Shown piece by piece: positions 35,019 through 42,992 of a stretch of 64,000 nt of DNA (position 1 is its first letter; each line of letters starts with the position of its first letter). This DNA is from Streptomyces sp. 35G-GA-8 (lineage in GTDB: Bacteria > Actinomycetota > Actinomycetes > Streptomycetales > Streptomycetaceae): positions 191,054 to 255,053 of the forward strand of contig NZ_JAMHJQ010000013.1 in the NCBI RefSeq assembly GCF_023534745.1. Reading direction: 5' to 3'. A program made the position numbers and the translations under genes. Under the pieces are notes generated by a model. The model saw only the letters and a program-made list of their open reading frames with translations. It had not been told where the DNA came from and ran no database searches.

Positions 35019-35714
35019 ATGGCAGAAGACGGCGAACCGCGCGAGTACCGCATGGAGGAGCTGGCCCGCGAGGCGGGCATCACCGTCCGTACCGTCCGCT
35101 TCTACCGCGAACGCGGCCTGATCCGGCCACCCCGCCGCGAAGGCCGGATCGCCTGGTACGACGACCACCACCTGGCCCGGCTCCGGACGATCGCGGGCCT
35201 GCTGGAGCGCGGCCACACCCTGAACGGCATCGCCGACCTCGCCACCGCCTTCGAGAGCGGCCGGGACGTGGGCGAGGTGCTCGGCCTCGGCGAACCCACC
35301 GAGGAGACCCCGGTCCGGCTCTCCCCCGAGGAACTCGCCGACTACTTCGAGGGCGAGGTCACCCCGGAGAATCTGCGGGCGGCCCTCGACCTCGGCTATC
35401 TGGCCACGGACGGCGACGAGATAGTCCACATCAGCCGCCGCCTGCTGGACGTATCGGCGGCCCTGGTCCGCGAGGGTGTCCCCCTGGCGGCGGTCCTCGA
35501 CGCCGCCCGCCGCGTCCGCGCCCACGCCGACGCCCTGGCCGGACTCTTCGCCACGGTCCTGCGCACCCACACCACCACGCCGGACACGGAGAAACTGCGC
35601 CCGCTGGCGAAGAGCGTGGTGGAGGCGGAATTCTCGCTGGCCCTCGACCGCCATCTCCGCACGGACCGGGAACCCACCCCGCCCACCGCCCCCCCGGACC
35701 CCGCCGCAGGCTGA
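35019..35714 (+). CDS. MerR family transcriptional regulator
   Basis: 231 aa. MerR N-terminal domain: YRMEELAREAGITVRTVRFY then RERGLIRPPRREGRIAWYDD, LARLRTIAGLLERGHTLNGI. The C-terminal part is a longer helical effector domain without Cys metal-binding motifs, so an organic ligand is more likely than a metal. The ATG at 35019 begins just before the HTH; the frame is open further upstream but that region is intergenic and GC-skewed. It is divergent from the monooxygenase operon and its probable regulator by position. Confidence 0.9.
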   Translation: MAEDGEPREYRMEELAREAGITVRTVRFYRERGLIRPPRREGRIAWYDDHHLARLRTIAGLLERGHTLNGIADLATAFESGRDVGEVLGLGEPTEETPVRLSPEELADYFEGEVTPENLRAALDLGYLATDGDEIVHISRRLLDVSAALVREGVPLAAVLDAARRVRAHADALAGLFATVLRTHTTTPDTEKLRPLAKSVVEAEFSLALDRHLRTDREPTPPTAPPDPAAG

Positions 35715-35723
35715 GAACGGTCG

Positions 35724-36329
35724 CTACACGACCTCGCCGACACCGTCGATCGCCTGCCTGATCGCCCGGACGGCCTCGCCCGGCTCGTCCACCGCGAAGT
35801 GCACCCACCGGGCCCGCAGGCACCCACCCCGCCGCGGCCGGACCGGCAAGGGCTCGATGAGTTCGAGGACGACCGAGGTGGCACTCGACACGGAGTACGC
35901 GACGACGTCCCCCTCCGCGCCCTCGCCCTCGCCCGCGCCCCCTCCCGCGTCCCCGGGCACACGACGCAGCCCGCGCCCCGGATGCCCGCCGTGGGCGATA
36001 CGTAACGACTTCACGGCCGCCAGCGGCACGATCAGCTCCCGGAACGGTCCGGTGCGCAGTCGCAGCACCCCGCCCTCGATCACATGGGGAGCGCGCGCGG
36101 TCATGGCGCAGAATCCGAGACAGAGAACCAGGAGGATCACCTCCCAGAAGATGTGCAGGGGCCGGAAGGCGGGCGGAATCATCGCGTCCACGACCACGGC
36201 GGTGACAACCTCGATCCCGGTCATCGCCCAGATCACCATGCGCACATCGGAGGAGTGCGTCAGCAACCGCCCGCCCTCGGGCGGGAGCAGCGGCCTACGC
36301 GCGCACCAGTCCTTCAAGTCCCGCAGCAT
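35724..36329 (-). CDS. membrane protein with PH-like domain, function unknown
   Basis: 201 aa from ATG 36329 (GTG 36362 would add 11 residues encoded by a duplicated ACCTGGACAGCC segment). Two membrane helices lie near the middle (VIWAMTGIEVVTAVVVDAM and IFWEVILLVLCLGFCAM), then a beta-rich part with VIEGGVLRLRTGPFRELIVP and LAAVKSLRIA, a layout resembling small bacterial PH-domain (DUF2581-like) proteins. The C-terminus ends in an amphipathic helix. It converges on the merR gene with a gap of nine bases. No function is assigned. Confidence 0.65.
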   Translation of the reverse strand: MLRDLKDWCARRPLLPPEGGRLLTHSSDVRMVIWAMTGIEVVTAVVVDAMIPPAFRPLHIFWEVILLVLCLGFCAMTARAPHVIEGGVLRLRTGPFRELIVPLAAVKSLRIAHGGHPGRGLRRVPGDAGGGAGEGEGAEGDVVAYSVSSATSVVLELIEPLPVRPRRGGCLRARWVHFAVDEPGEAVRAIRQAIDGVGEVV

Positions 36330-36449
36330 GGCGGCTGTCCAGGTCGCGGCTGTCCAGGTCACGGAGCGTCTCGGTCCTTCCGCGAGGTCACCGGGCCGGG
36401 CGGCGGTACGGGCCGCGCCCTGCGCTCCGGGTGCCGCGGCGAGAACGCG

Positions 36450-37256
36450 CTATCCGAGATCGTAGGCGACCGTCACCGGCGCGTGGTCGCTCCACCGTTC
36501 CTCATGGCTCGCGGCCCTCTCGACATACGCCTTGACCGCACGCGCGGCCAGACCCCGCGTCGCCACGTGGTAGTCGATGCGCCAGCCCGTGTCGTTGTCG
36601 AAGGCACGGCCCCGGTACGACCACCACGAGTAGGGGCCCTCCTGGTCCGGGTGCTGGGCACGGACGACATCGACATAGTCCGCACCCGTCTCCTCGAAGA
36701 CGCGGGTCAGCCAGGCGCGCTCCTCGGGGAGGAAGCCGGAGGACTTGCGGTTGGCGCGCCAGTTCTTGAGGTCGGCCTCCTGGTGGGCGATATTCCAGTC
36801 GCCGCACACCAGCACCTCGCGCCCGTCCGCCGCCGCGCTCTTCTTCAGCTGTTCCAGATACGGCAGGAACTCGTCCATGAACCGGTTCTTCTCGTCCTGC
36901 CGCTCCGTGCCCACCTCGCCCGAGGGCAGATAGAGGCTGGCGACCGTCACACCGGGCAGATCGATCTCCGCGTACCGCCCGCTCGCGTCGAACTCCGCGC
37001 TGCCGAAACCGATCCGCGTGCGCTCAGGCTCACGCCGCGAGTAGAGCGAGACGCCCGCGCGCCCCTTCGCGGCGGCGGGGGCGTGCAGGGCGTGCCAGCC
37101 CTCCGGGGAGCGGACCTCCTCGGGGAGCTGCTGGGGCTCGGCGCGTACCTCCTGGAGACAGATCACATCGGCGGAGGTGCCGGCCAGCCACTCCACGAAA
37201 CCTTTCTTCGCGGCGGCACGCAGTCCATTCACATTCACGGAGGTCACAGTGAGCAT
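36450..37256 (-). CDS. xthA: exodeoxyribonuclease III
   Basis: 268 aa, AP endonuclease/3'-5' exonuclease of base-excision repair. Active-site residues of the ExoIII family are present: Asn in VNVNGLRA, metal ligand Glu36 (LQEVRA), Tyr in ASLYLPSG, Asp153 and Asn155 in GDWNIAH, and Asp257-His258 in WSDHAPV. The C-terminus ends at VAYDLG with no extra domain. The gene stands alone, and I see no operon partner. Confidence 0.95.
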   Translation of the reverse strand: MLTVTSVNVNGLRAAAKKGFVEWLAGTSADVICLQEVRAEPQQLPEEVRSPEGWHALHAPAAAKGRAGVSLYSRREPERTRIGFGSAEFDASGRYAEIDLPGVTVASLYLPSGEVGTERQDEKNRFMDEFLPYLEQLKKSAAADGREVLVCGDWNIAHQEADLKNWRANRKSSGFLPEERAWLTRVFEETGADYVDVVRAQHPDQEGPYSWWSYRGRAFDNDTGWRIDYHVATRGLAARAVKAYVERAASHEERWSDHAPVTVAYDLG

Positions 37257-37388
37257 TCCGACACACTACCCGCCCGGCTCGGACGCCATCGGACCACCAT
37301 CGGGCCCGGCCGGGCAGCGCTATTCCGCGTCTCCCCCGTAACGGACCGTAATGCGGTGCCAGGGGAATTCCCCGGTCGTCCGCCTCAC

Positions 37389-37580
37389 TCACACCACACC
37401 ACGACCGCTCCATTTGTTCCGCTCGGCCACACGAGCGGAGAGCGCCCCGGAACCAGTGCCTCCGCGCGCCGCGGCGGAACTCTTGCCATCGGGGCAAATC
37501 GATTGCCCGCACTCACACTTGGGCCACCGGAGACCGGATCCCGGCACCAGATCGGCGCCCTCAACCCCGCGTACGGTCAT
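37389..37580 (-). CDS. small Cys-containing protein (63 aa)
   Basis: The ATG at 37578-37580 overlaps the TGA of the preceding small gene (ATGA). The product has a Cys cluster CECGQSIC after LVPGSGLRWPK, then a basic, Gly/Ser-rich tail ending RVAERNKWSGRGV. The CxC-x4-C spacing might bind a metal. I recall similar short proteins in Streptomyces but no function. Overlap with the upstream gene and its regular reading frame are the support. Confidence 0.5.
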   Translation of the reverse strand: MTVRGVEGADLVPGSGLRWPKCECGQSICPDGKSSAAARGGTGSGALSARVAERNKWSGRGVV

Positions 37581-37744
37581 TCCGCCAGCCTCCGCAGTCC
37601 GACGGCGACGCGCTCCACCAACTCACGCGTGGGCTCGGGAAAATATGGCGGCACCCAATCCGGATCCCATCGCACAAAATCCGGGGCCCCGCCCGACGTC
37701 AGGGGCTTGTCGATCTCATCGATCGAGAGTGAATCCCTAGCCAT
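37577..37744 (-). CDS. small acidic protein (55 aa)
   Basis: Starts at ATG 37744 (a longer open frame to 37897 covers intergenic sequence). The product reads IDEIDKPLTSGGAPDF, then VRWDPDWVPPYFPEP with three aromatic-Pro turns, and a C-terminal helix (TRELVERVAVGLRRL). No known family. Translational coupling with the Cys-containing 63-residue gene suggests that the two act as a pair. Confidence 0.5.
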   Translation of the reverse strand: MARDSLSIDEIDKPLTSGGAPDFVRWDPDWVPPYFPEPTRELVERVAVGLRRLAE

Positions 37745-37916
37745 AGGTGCGCGTCCTCGCCTCTCCGTGTGCAATTCCTCGTTTCTACACCCGAAGTGAC
37801 CTTTGCTCACTACTCCGCATGGGGAATTCTCGGCGACAACCCATATGGAACAGAGGGGAGTTGAACGCATGAGCGAGGGGGCGAAAGGCACACGCACATG
37901 CGCACGCGAATGCGGA

Positions 37917-37970
37917 CACGGGTACGGGTACGGGTACGGGTACGGGTGCGAGTCTGGGTACGGGTGCTGC
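37917..37970. repeat. GGGTAC hexamer repeats
   Basis: Four perfect GGGTAC units in a row from about 37920, then degenerate units (GGGTGC, GGGTAC) to about 37970, in the non-coding stretch just downstream of the DUF2079 gene. No gene was found between 37745 and 37984. Confidence 0.7.
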
Positions 37971-37984
37971 TACCGGTACGGGAC

Positions 37985-39436
37985 CTACTCCGCGCCGCCC
38001 GTCGCCCGTTCCAGCACCAGATAGCCGCCCACCTCCCCGGTGACCGTGTAAGTGGCCCCTGGATGCAGCCGCTTCGCATACCCCGGCGGGTCCCCGACCC
38101 ACCTGGTCCTGTTGTCGAGCGCGATGTAGTCCGGGGTGATGCCTCGCGTATCGCCCACCCAGAAGACCCGGCAGCGCGACGTGAGAAGGCTGATCGGCCC
38201 GACATTGGCCTCGACGGTCGCGTCGTCGGGGATGCTGTCCAGCAGCCGTTCCGCGGCCCGCACTTCGGGCCGCACCCGGTAGGTGTCCGGCTCGGCCAGC
38301 GCCGACAGCGGCAGCGATGTGGTCAGGGCAAGCGCCGCCGCCGCGACCATCGCCGGGAGATGGTGCGCGTAGGAACGCAGCCAGGCGCGGGGGCCGCTGC
38401 GGACCCGGACGATCGCGTCGACCAGCGCGAGCGTCACGATGGGCATCAGTACGGCGTTGTAGTGCCAGGCCGTGCCCCAGTAATTGTCCTCCGACGACAG
38501 AAAACGCCAGCCGAGCGTGGGCAGCGCGATCAGTATCAGCGGGGAGCGCAGGGCGAGGAGACCGGCGGTCGGCAGCAGAAGCCAGAGGAGCGTACGGAAC
38601 TTGACGTCGAAGCCGTCGAGGGGGCCGGACCCGCCCTCGACCTTGACCCAGTAGTCGTACGTGTCACCGGAGTTGAAGGCCGGTATGACGAACGCGAACG
38701 TGAGCACCGCGGCGACCACCGCCAGCGCCGCCACCGCCAGCGCGTCGGGCACGACACGGGGCGCCGTGCGCCGCGCGCGCACCGCCACGACCAGCGCGAT
38801 CGCGGCGGCGGTCAGCCCCAGGTCCTCCTTCACCAGCACCAGCGGCAGTGCCCAGCACAGCGCGGCCCGCCGGCGGCCCGTCAGCAGCGCTTCGAGGGCG
38901 AAGGCGATCAGCGGGACGGCGAAGGCGATCTCGTGGAAGTCGAACTCGACCGCCCGCTGCACGCCCCACGACAGTCCGTACCCCACACCGATCGCCACCC
39001 CGGGCCATCGCCCCAGCAGACGGGCCGCGACGCGGGTGACGGGGATCGCCGAGAGCGCGAAGAGCGCGGCTTGGGCGACGAGCAGCGTGACGGGCGTCGG
39101 AAAGAGCCGGTACGCGGGGGCCAGCAGCGCGACGACGGGGCTGAAGTGATCGCCGAGTATGTTCACGCCGGGCCCCTTGAGGTCGGCGACCGGGGCCTCC
39201 AGCTGCGCGTACGCGCGTACCACCTGCTCGAAGATGCCCAAGTCCCAGGACATCGTCCGCAGTTGCAGATACCTGGATATGGACAGGGCGGCGTACGCGC
39301 AGAACAGGACCACGGCCACGATGTACGGATCCCGGACCCGGACGGTCCGCGTCGGGCTCGCGGCCGGTTCGGGAAGCGGTGTGGAGGGCGGGGCCGGTGT
39401 GCCGGCTCCGGGCAGGGCGAGGCTGACTCCGTGCAT
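37985..39436 (-). CDS. DUF2079 polytopic membrane protein
   Basis: 483 aa from ATG 39436. About ten hydrophobic segments. DUF2079 hallmarks are WDLGIFEQVVRAYA in the first loop, GDHFSPVVALLAPAYR, and EFDFHEIAFAVPLIAFALEA. The family is related to GT-C glycosyltransferases (the WDLG acidic loop), but no member's reaction is known to me. The C-terminal soluble part includes ATVEANVGPISLLTSRC. It lies just downstream of the sigma factor/membrane protein pair (gap 14 bases), probably in one transcript. Confidence 0.9.
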   Translation of the reverse strand: MHGVSLALPGAGTPAPPSTPLPEPAASPTRTVRVRDPYIVAVVLFCAYAALSISRYLQLRTMSWDLGIFEQVVRAYAQLEAPVADLKGPGVNILGDHFSPVVALLAPAYRLFPTPVTLLVAQAALFALSAIPVTRVAARLLGRWPGVAIGVGYGLSWGVQRAVEFDFHEIAFAVPLIAFALEALLTGRRRAALCWALPLVLVKEDLGLTAAAIALVVAVRARRTAPRVVPDALAVAALAVVAAVLTFAFVIPAFNSGDTYDYWVKVEGGSGPLDGFDVKFRTLLWLLLPTAGLLALRSPLILIALPTLGWRFLSSEDNYWGTAWHYNAVLMPIVTLALVDAIVRVRSGPRAWLRSYAHHLPAMVAAAALALTTSLPLSALAEPDTYRVRPEVRAAERLLDSIPDDATVEANVGPISLLTSRCRVFWVGDTRGITPDYIALDNRTRWVGDPPGYAKRLHPGATYTVTGEVGGYLVLERATGGAE

Positions 39437-39450
39437 GGGGTGAGGGCTCC

Positions 39451-39951
39451 CTATCCGGCCGGCGCCGAGGATATGTCCGCGCCGGAGCCGGGCGACGTCA
39501 TGACCGACGGTCCGGAGCCGATCCCCGAACCGAAAGGCGGCGTCGTGAACGGCGACGCCGTACCGGACGAGAACGAGGGAGTGCCGGACGGCACCCCGCC
39601 GACCGCCGAGCCGGAGGACACCTCGGCGGACGTGGTCGGAGCGGACGGCGACGCGAACCGGCTGCGGCTGGACGGCGTACCGGACAGCGACGGGGGCGGC
39701 GTCAACGAGGGGACGGGACGGGCGGGCGGCTGCTCGGCGGTGAGGTTCAGCGCGGCGAGCGCGCTCGCTCCGCTCAGCACACACACCGCGCACGCGGCGG
39801 CGAGGGCCAGCGTCGCACGCCGCCGCCGCGTCCCCCGCGCCTCGATCTCCTCGACGGGCAGCGGCAGCACCTGCCGTCCGCTCTGGGTGGCGGCGTGTTT
39901 CAGCGCGGCGGACAGGGGATCCTCCCCGCCGCTCGGATGGAACTCAGGCAC
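39451..39951 (-). CDS. membrane protein with Ser/Thr/Pro-rich tail, sigma factor partner
   Basis: 166 aa. A cytoplasmic N-terminus (HPSGGEDPLSAALKHAA), one membrane helix (ATLALAAACAVCVLSGASAL) and an extracellular tail rich in Ser, Thr, Pro and Gly. It overlaps the ECF sigma gene by eight bases. This position and topology are typical of the membrane companion of SigE-type ECF factors, which may act as a non-canonical anti-sigma. No ZAS motif (HxxxCxxC) is present, so anti-sigma function is only inferred from context. Confidence 0.7.
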   Translation of the reverse strand: MPEFHPSGGEDPLSAALKHAATQSGRQVLPLPVEEIEARGTRRRRATLALAAACAVCVLSGASALAALNLTAEQPPARPVPSLTPPPSLSGTPSSRSRFASPSAPTTSAEVSSGSAVGGVPSGTPSFSSGTASPFTTPPFGSGIGSGPSVMTSPGSGADISSAPAG

Positions 39952-40459
39952 CGTGCTCCTCCTCGGAGGTGTCGGAGGGGGGTGAGTCGTCGAGCCCGGA
40001 CGCGAGCGCGGCCCTGGCCCGGGACAGATGAGTTTTGACGGTTCCGGTCGAGATGCCGGCCTCTGCCGCCACCTGCTCCACCGTCAGATCGCACACGTAG
40101 TGCAGAACCGCCACCTGACGCTGTCGCTCCGACAACGTCTGGAGCGCGGCGACGAGAGCGACCGTGCCCGGTTCGGGAGCGGCCAGGGTGCGCGGTTCGC
40201 TTCCGCTGTACCGCCGCCAGGCGTCCAGGGCCCGGCCCCGCCCGCGCCACCGGCTGACCGCCAGCCGGAACGCGACGGTACGGATCCACGCCTCGGGTCC
40301 CGCGTCCCTGTCCAGCTTCGCCCGGCGGCCCCAGGCGCGTACGAAGGCCTCTTGCACCACGTCCTGAGCCTCGTGGAGGTCTCCGGTCATCAGGTACACC
40401 TGTCCCACAAGCTGCTGAACGGAGTGAGCGTAGAACTCCTCAAACTCCTCGACGGTCAT
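39944..40459 (-). CDS. SigE-family ECF sigma factor
   Basis: 171 aa. Region 2: FEEFYAHSVQQLVGQVYLMT then GDLHEAQDVVQEAFVRAW; linker; region 4: LQTLSERQRQVAVLHYVCDL then TVEQVAAEAGISTGTVKTHL. This matches the actinobacterial SigE-like group with a short membrane partner encoded next. It starts about 175 bases from the rodlin cluster and reads away from it. No link to rodlin transcription can be read. Confidence 0.92.
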   Translation of the reverse strand: MTVEEFEEFYAHSVQQLVGQVYLMTGDLHEAQDVVQEAFVRAWGRRAKLDRDAGPEAWIRTVAFRLAVSRWRGRGRALDAWRRYSGSEPRTLAAPEPGTVALVAALQTLSERQRQVAVLHYVCDLTVEQVAAEAGISTGTVKTHLSRARAALASGLDDSPPSDTSEEEHGA

Positions 40460-40586
40460 GCGGCTCCCAGGACGTGGACAGATCTCAGGAGGTATACGCG
40501 TGGGGGCGGCGATCCGGTTGACACCGTTCAGCGAGTATTTTCCGCACCCGCCGCACCCGGCATCGCGTACAGAGCCCGGACATGCC

Positions 40587-40625
40587 GGAGGCCCGGCCCC
40601 GCGCAGTGCGCCGGGCCGGGCCTCC
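40587..40625 (-). terminator. terminator after rodlin 1
   Basis: GGAGGCCCGGCCC (40587-40599) pairs with its complement (40613-40625), a perfect 13-bp stem with a 13-base loop, nine bases beyond the rodlin stop. Confidence 0.75.
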
Positions 40626-40633
40626 GAGTGGGA

Positions 40634-41041
40634 TCAGCGGTTGCCGACACCGTTCCCGGACAGGACCGGGATGTCGTCCAGGATGTGCGACAGCGCCTCG
40701 TCGCCCTTGGCCTGCGTCGAGTTCTCGACACACTGCTGGTTCTGCGGGGAGGACAGGACGTTGACGTCCTGGACCGCGATCGGCACGACGCCGATGAGGG
40801 AGCCGACGTTCGCCTTGAGCGGCAGACCGACACAGGGCTTGTTCAGCGAGCCCTGGACCAGGCCCAGCTGCGGGCTCATGTCGCCCTTGGTGGACTGGTT
40901 GCCGAAGGCCTGCTTCGCACCGTTGCCGCTGAACGACGTGGTGCCCGAGTCGTCACCGATGGCAAGCGCCGGCGACGCGGCGGTCGCCGTCGCTCCGACG
41001 ATCGACGCCGCTACAGCGGCGGTTGCCCACAGCTTCTTCAT
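40634..41041 (-). CDS. rodlin (copy 1)
   Basis: 135 aa. Rodlins are secreted amyloid-forming proteins that align chaplin fibrils into the rodlet layer of aerial hyphae and spores. Signal peptide ([23 protein letters not shown]), then [20 protein letters not shown], a single Cys in KPCVGLPLK, and the conserved [18 protein letters not shown] and [27 protein letters not shown] stands before the ATG, inside the palindrome CTTTCCGGAAAG. It is the distal of two tandem copies. DNA 40676-40788 matches the other copy with one mismatch. Confidence 0.95.
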   Translation of the reverse strand: MKKLWATAAVAASIVGATATAASPALAIGDDSGTTSFSGNGAKQAFGNQSTKGDMSPQLGLVQGSLNKPCVGLPLKANVGSLIGVVPIAVQDVNVLSSPQNQQCVENSTQAKGDEALSHILDDIPVLSGNGVGNR

Positions 41042-41049
41042 TTAAATAC

Positions 41050-41084
41050 CTTTCCGGAAAGTCGGACTCCACCGGTGGAGTCCG
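41050..41084. promoter_or_regulatory. two adjacent perfect palindromes before rodlin 1
   Basis: CTTTCCGGAAAG (41050-41061) covers the ribosome site of rodlin 1. It is followed after one base by a loop-less 22-bp palindrome running 41063-41084 (CGGACTCCACC and its exact complement). The second looks more like a protein site, or a terminator of the upstream copy, than chance. Confidence 0.6.
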
Positions 41085-41215
41085 CCGTGCTCAACTCGCT
41101 CACGGATGGATTAGTTTCGGCGATTCCCCCGAATGGCGTACTGCAATATTCAGAGAAAAAGGCCGGCCCACCGCGGAATTCAGCGGCGGCCCGGCCTGGC
41201 GGCCCAGCCGATTTC

Positions 41216-41626
41216 TCAGTTGTTGCCGGTGCCGTTCCCGGACAGGATCGGGATGTTGTCCAGGATGTGCGACAGCGCCTCGTCGCCCTTGGCCTGCGTC
41301 GAGTTCTCGACACACTGCTGGTTCTGCGGGGAGGACAGGACGTTGATGTCCTGGACCGCGATCGGCACGAGGCCCAGCAGGGCGCCGGCGTTCGCCTTGG
41401 CGGGAAGTGCGATACAGGGCTTGTTCAGCGAGCCCTGAATGAGGGCGATCTGCGGGCTCATGTTGCCGTGGGTCGCCATGTTGCCGTACGCCTGCGTGGC
41501 GAAGTTCCCGCTGGCGGTCGTGGTGCCACCGTCGTTGCCGACGGCGAGCGCGGTGGGCGCGGCGGCGGCGGAAACGCCGACCACGGAGGTGGTGACGGCC
41601 AGACCGGCCATAACCTTCTTGATCAC
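41216..41626 (-). CDS. rodlin (copy 2)
   Basis: 136 aa with a GTG start (AGGGGA eight bases upstream). Signal peptide through TALA, mature part GNDGGTTTASGNFATQAYGN, KPCIALPAKANAGALLGLVP, then the conserved C-terminal block ending HILDNIPILSGNGTGN. Same rodlet-layer role as copy 1. Upstream, on the minus strand, CGTTAC-N15-TGTTGA (about 41738-41764) vaguely resembles a BldN-type promoter. It diverges from copy 3. A weak GGCC-rich hairpin lies beyond its stop (about 41160-41196). Confidence 0.95.
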   Translation of the reverse strand: MIKKVMAGLAVTTSVVGVSAAAAPTALAVGNDGGTTTASGNFATQAYGNMATHGNMSPQIALIQGSLNKPCIALPAKANAGALLGLVPIAVQDINVLSSPQNQQCVENSTQAKGDEALSHILDNIPILSGNGTGNN

Positions 41627-41877
41627 GATGAGTCCCCTTCTGAAGGAAGCCCCTAAGTCCCCGGGGCTACTGGTGCAACTCCAGACCCCGGGTTTGGTTC
41701 CGGCCCTTCACTCCAACGGTGTATTACCGGGGATCAACAGGGCCGCAACCCCCAGTAACGCCAAGGACAATGCCGCGCACACCGGCAAGCCGATCGAGTG
41801 AAGCAGCGGAACTAAACAGCTGATGCCCGGTTGTGCAGGTCGCTCCGCACGCATTCTTTGATGAAAAGGAACACATC

Positions 41878-42291
41878 GTGATCAAGAAGATTATGGTCGG
41901 CGCGGCCGTCGCCGTCTCCGTGGTCGGCGTCACGGCCGCGGCGGCGCCCTCGGCGTTCGCCATCGGCAACGACGACGGCACCACCTCCTTCAGTGGGAAC
42001 GGTGCCAAGGAGGCCTACGGCAACCAGTCCACCAGGGGCGACCTGAGCCCCCAGGCCGAGCTGATCCAGGGCTCCCTGAACGACCTGTGCCTCGGTGTGC
42101 CGGTCAAGGCCAACGTCGGCTCGCTGGTCGGCCTCCTCGTGCCGGTCGCGGTCCAGGACGTCAACGTCCTGTCCAACCCGCAGAACCAGCAGTGCGCGGA
42201 CAACTCCACCCAGGCCAAGGGCGACGAGCCGCTGTCGCACATCCTGGACGACATCCCGGTCCTGTCCGGGAACGGCACGGGCAACCGCTGA
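41878..42291 (+). CDS. rodlin (copy 3, divergent)
   Basis: 137 aa from GTG 41878 (AAGGA eight bases upstream); an in-frame ATG at 41833 has no ribosome site. Signal peptide ending SAFA, mature part [20 protein letters not shown], a Cys in NDLCLGVPVK and NQQCADN, ending [13 protein letters not shown]. Divergent orientation from copy 2 matches the rdlA/rdlB arrangement known in S. coelicolor; the tandem copy 1 is the extra gene. Its DNA is clearly more diverged from copies 1 and 2 than they are from each other. Confidence 0.95.
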   Translation: MIKKIMVGAAVAVSVVGVTAAAAPSAFAIGNDDGTTSFSGNGAKEAYGNQSTRGDLSPQAELIQGSLNDLCLGVPVKANVGSLVGLLVPVAVQDVNVLSNPQNQQCADNSTQAKGDEPLSHILDDIPVLSGNGTGNR

Positions 42292-42310
42292 TCCCGCACC
42301 TCCCGCAGCG

Positions 42311-42354
42311 CGTACGGGCCGGCAGGGGCAATGGAGCCCCGGCCGGCCCGTACG
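42311..42354 (+). terminator. terminator after rodlin 3
   Basis: CGTACGGGCCGGC (42311-42323) pairs with its complement (42342-42354), 13 bp, with an inner GGGGC/GCCCC stem around AATGGA. Confidence 0.8.
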
Positions 42355-42609
42355 GCGTTTCCGACGGTGAATTCGAGAGCGCGCGCGGCGTGTAGAATTC
42401 CGTCAAATTCCAGCAGTGTTCCGGGTTCCGTGGCTAAGAAAACATTATCGTGGCAACCGAGTGAAGTATCGGCTGCCTAATTCCCGACCAGTTTCTTCGC
42501 CTCCGTCCGATCGTTGGACCTCCAGCAGCGGACGTGTGAGCCGGAACAGCCGTGCTCGCGTTCCACGAAGGCCGTGCGAACGTATTCGCCGCTGCGGAAA
42601 GGGCTCAAG
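42355..42609. other. upstream region of short chaplin, relatively A/T-rich
   Basis: No gene is supported. The stretch around 42400-42480 is clearly richer in A and T than its surroundings and probably contains the chaplin promoter. I could not find a convincing BldN-type CGTAAC...CGTTGA pair here. Confidence 0.4.
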
Positions 42610-42843
42610 ATGAAGTGCAAGAAGGCCGCAACGGTCGTCGCAGGCCTGCTCCTGGCCATGGGTTCCGCTGCCCCGGCCATGGCCGACGCCGAGGCGGAGG
42701 GCGTAGCCGCCCACTCCCCGGGTGTTCTCTCCGGCAACGTCGTCCAGGTTCCCGTGAACATTCCCGTCAATGTCTGCGGTAACAGCATCGACGTCATCGG
42801 CCTGCTGAACCCCGCGTTCGGCAACAAGTGCATCAACAAGTGA
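42610..42843 (+). CDS. short chaplin
   Basis: 77 aa. Chaplins are secreted hydrophobic amyloids that coat aerial hyphae. Signal peptide (AATVVAGLLLAMGSAAPAMA), then one chaplin domain: HSPGVLSGNVVQVPVNIPVN, CGNSIDVIGLLNPAFGNKC, with the two Cys of ChpD/F/G/H-type members. ATG 42610 has GGAAAGGG upstream; an earlier in-frame ATG (42514) has none. It lies directly before the long chaplin, separated by a strong terminator, as chpD/chpA sit by the rodlins in S. coelicolor. Confidence 0.95.
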   Translation: MKCKKAATVVAGLLLAMGSAAPAMADAEAEGVAAHSPGVLSGNVVQVPVNIPVNVCGNSIDVIGLLNPAFGNKCINK

Positions 42844-42885
42844 CGTTGCAGTGACGTTGTAAGGGCATCCCCTCGGGGTGTTCTC

Positions 42886-42928
42886 GGCCGGTCCCGGGGC
42901 GTGTTCGGCATGCGCCCCGGGACCGGCC
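42886..42928 (+). terminator. terminator between the two chaplins
   Basis: GGCCGGTCCCGGGGC (42886-42900) and its complement (42914-42928): 15-bp perfect stem, 13-base loop. It separates the short and long chaplin genes. A second hairpin (42958-42966 with 42972-42980) stands immediately before the long chaplin's ribosome site. Confidence 0.8.
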
Positions 42929-42992
42929 TCAGTTGGCACCGATTTCAACAACGACCACTGCTCGCCGCACCGGCGAGCAGGAGGAGAACCAG

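Noticed and set aside
37389-37580. RiPP precursor peptide because of the Cys-rich centre
   Set aside because: No modification enzyme, transporter or leader-core layout is nearby; the Cys cluster is followed by a long basic tail.
40460-40586. Plus-strand TTGACA (about 40519) as a promoter
   Set aside because: It would drive transcription antisense into the rodlin terminator and no good -10 at 17 bp was found.
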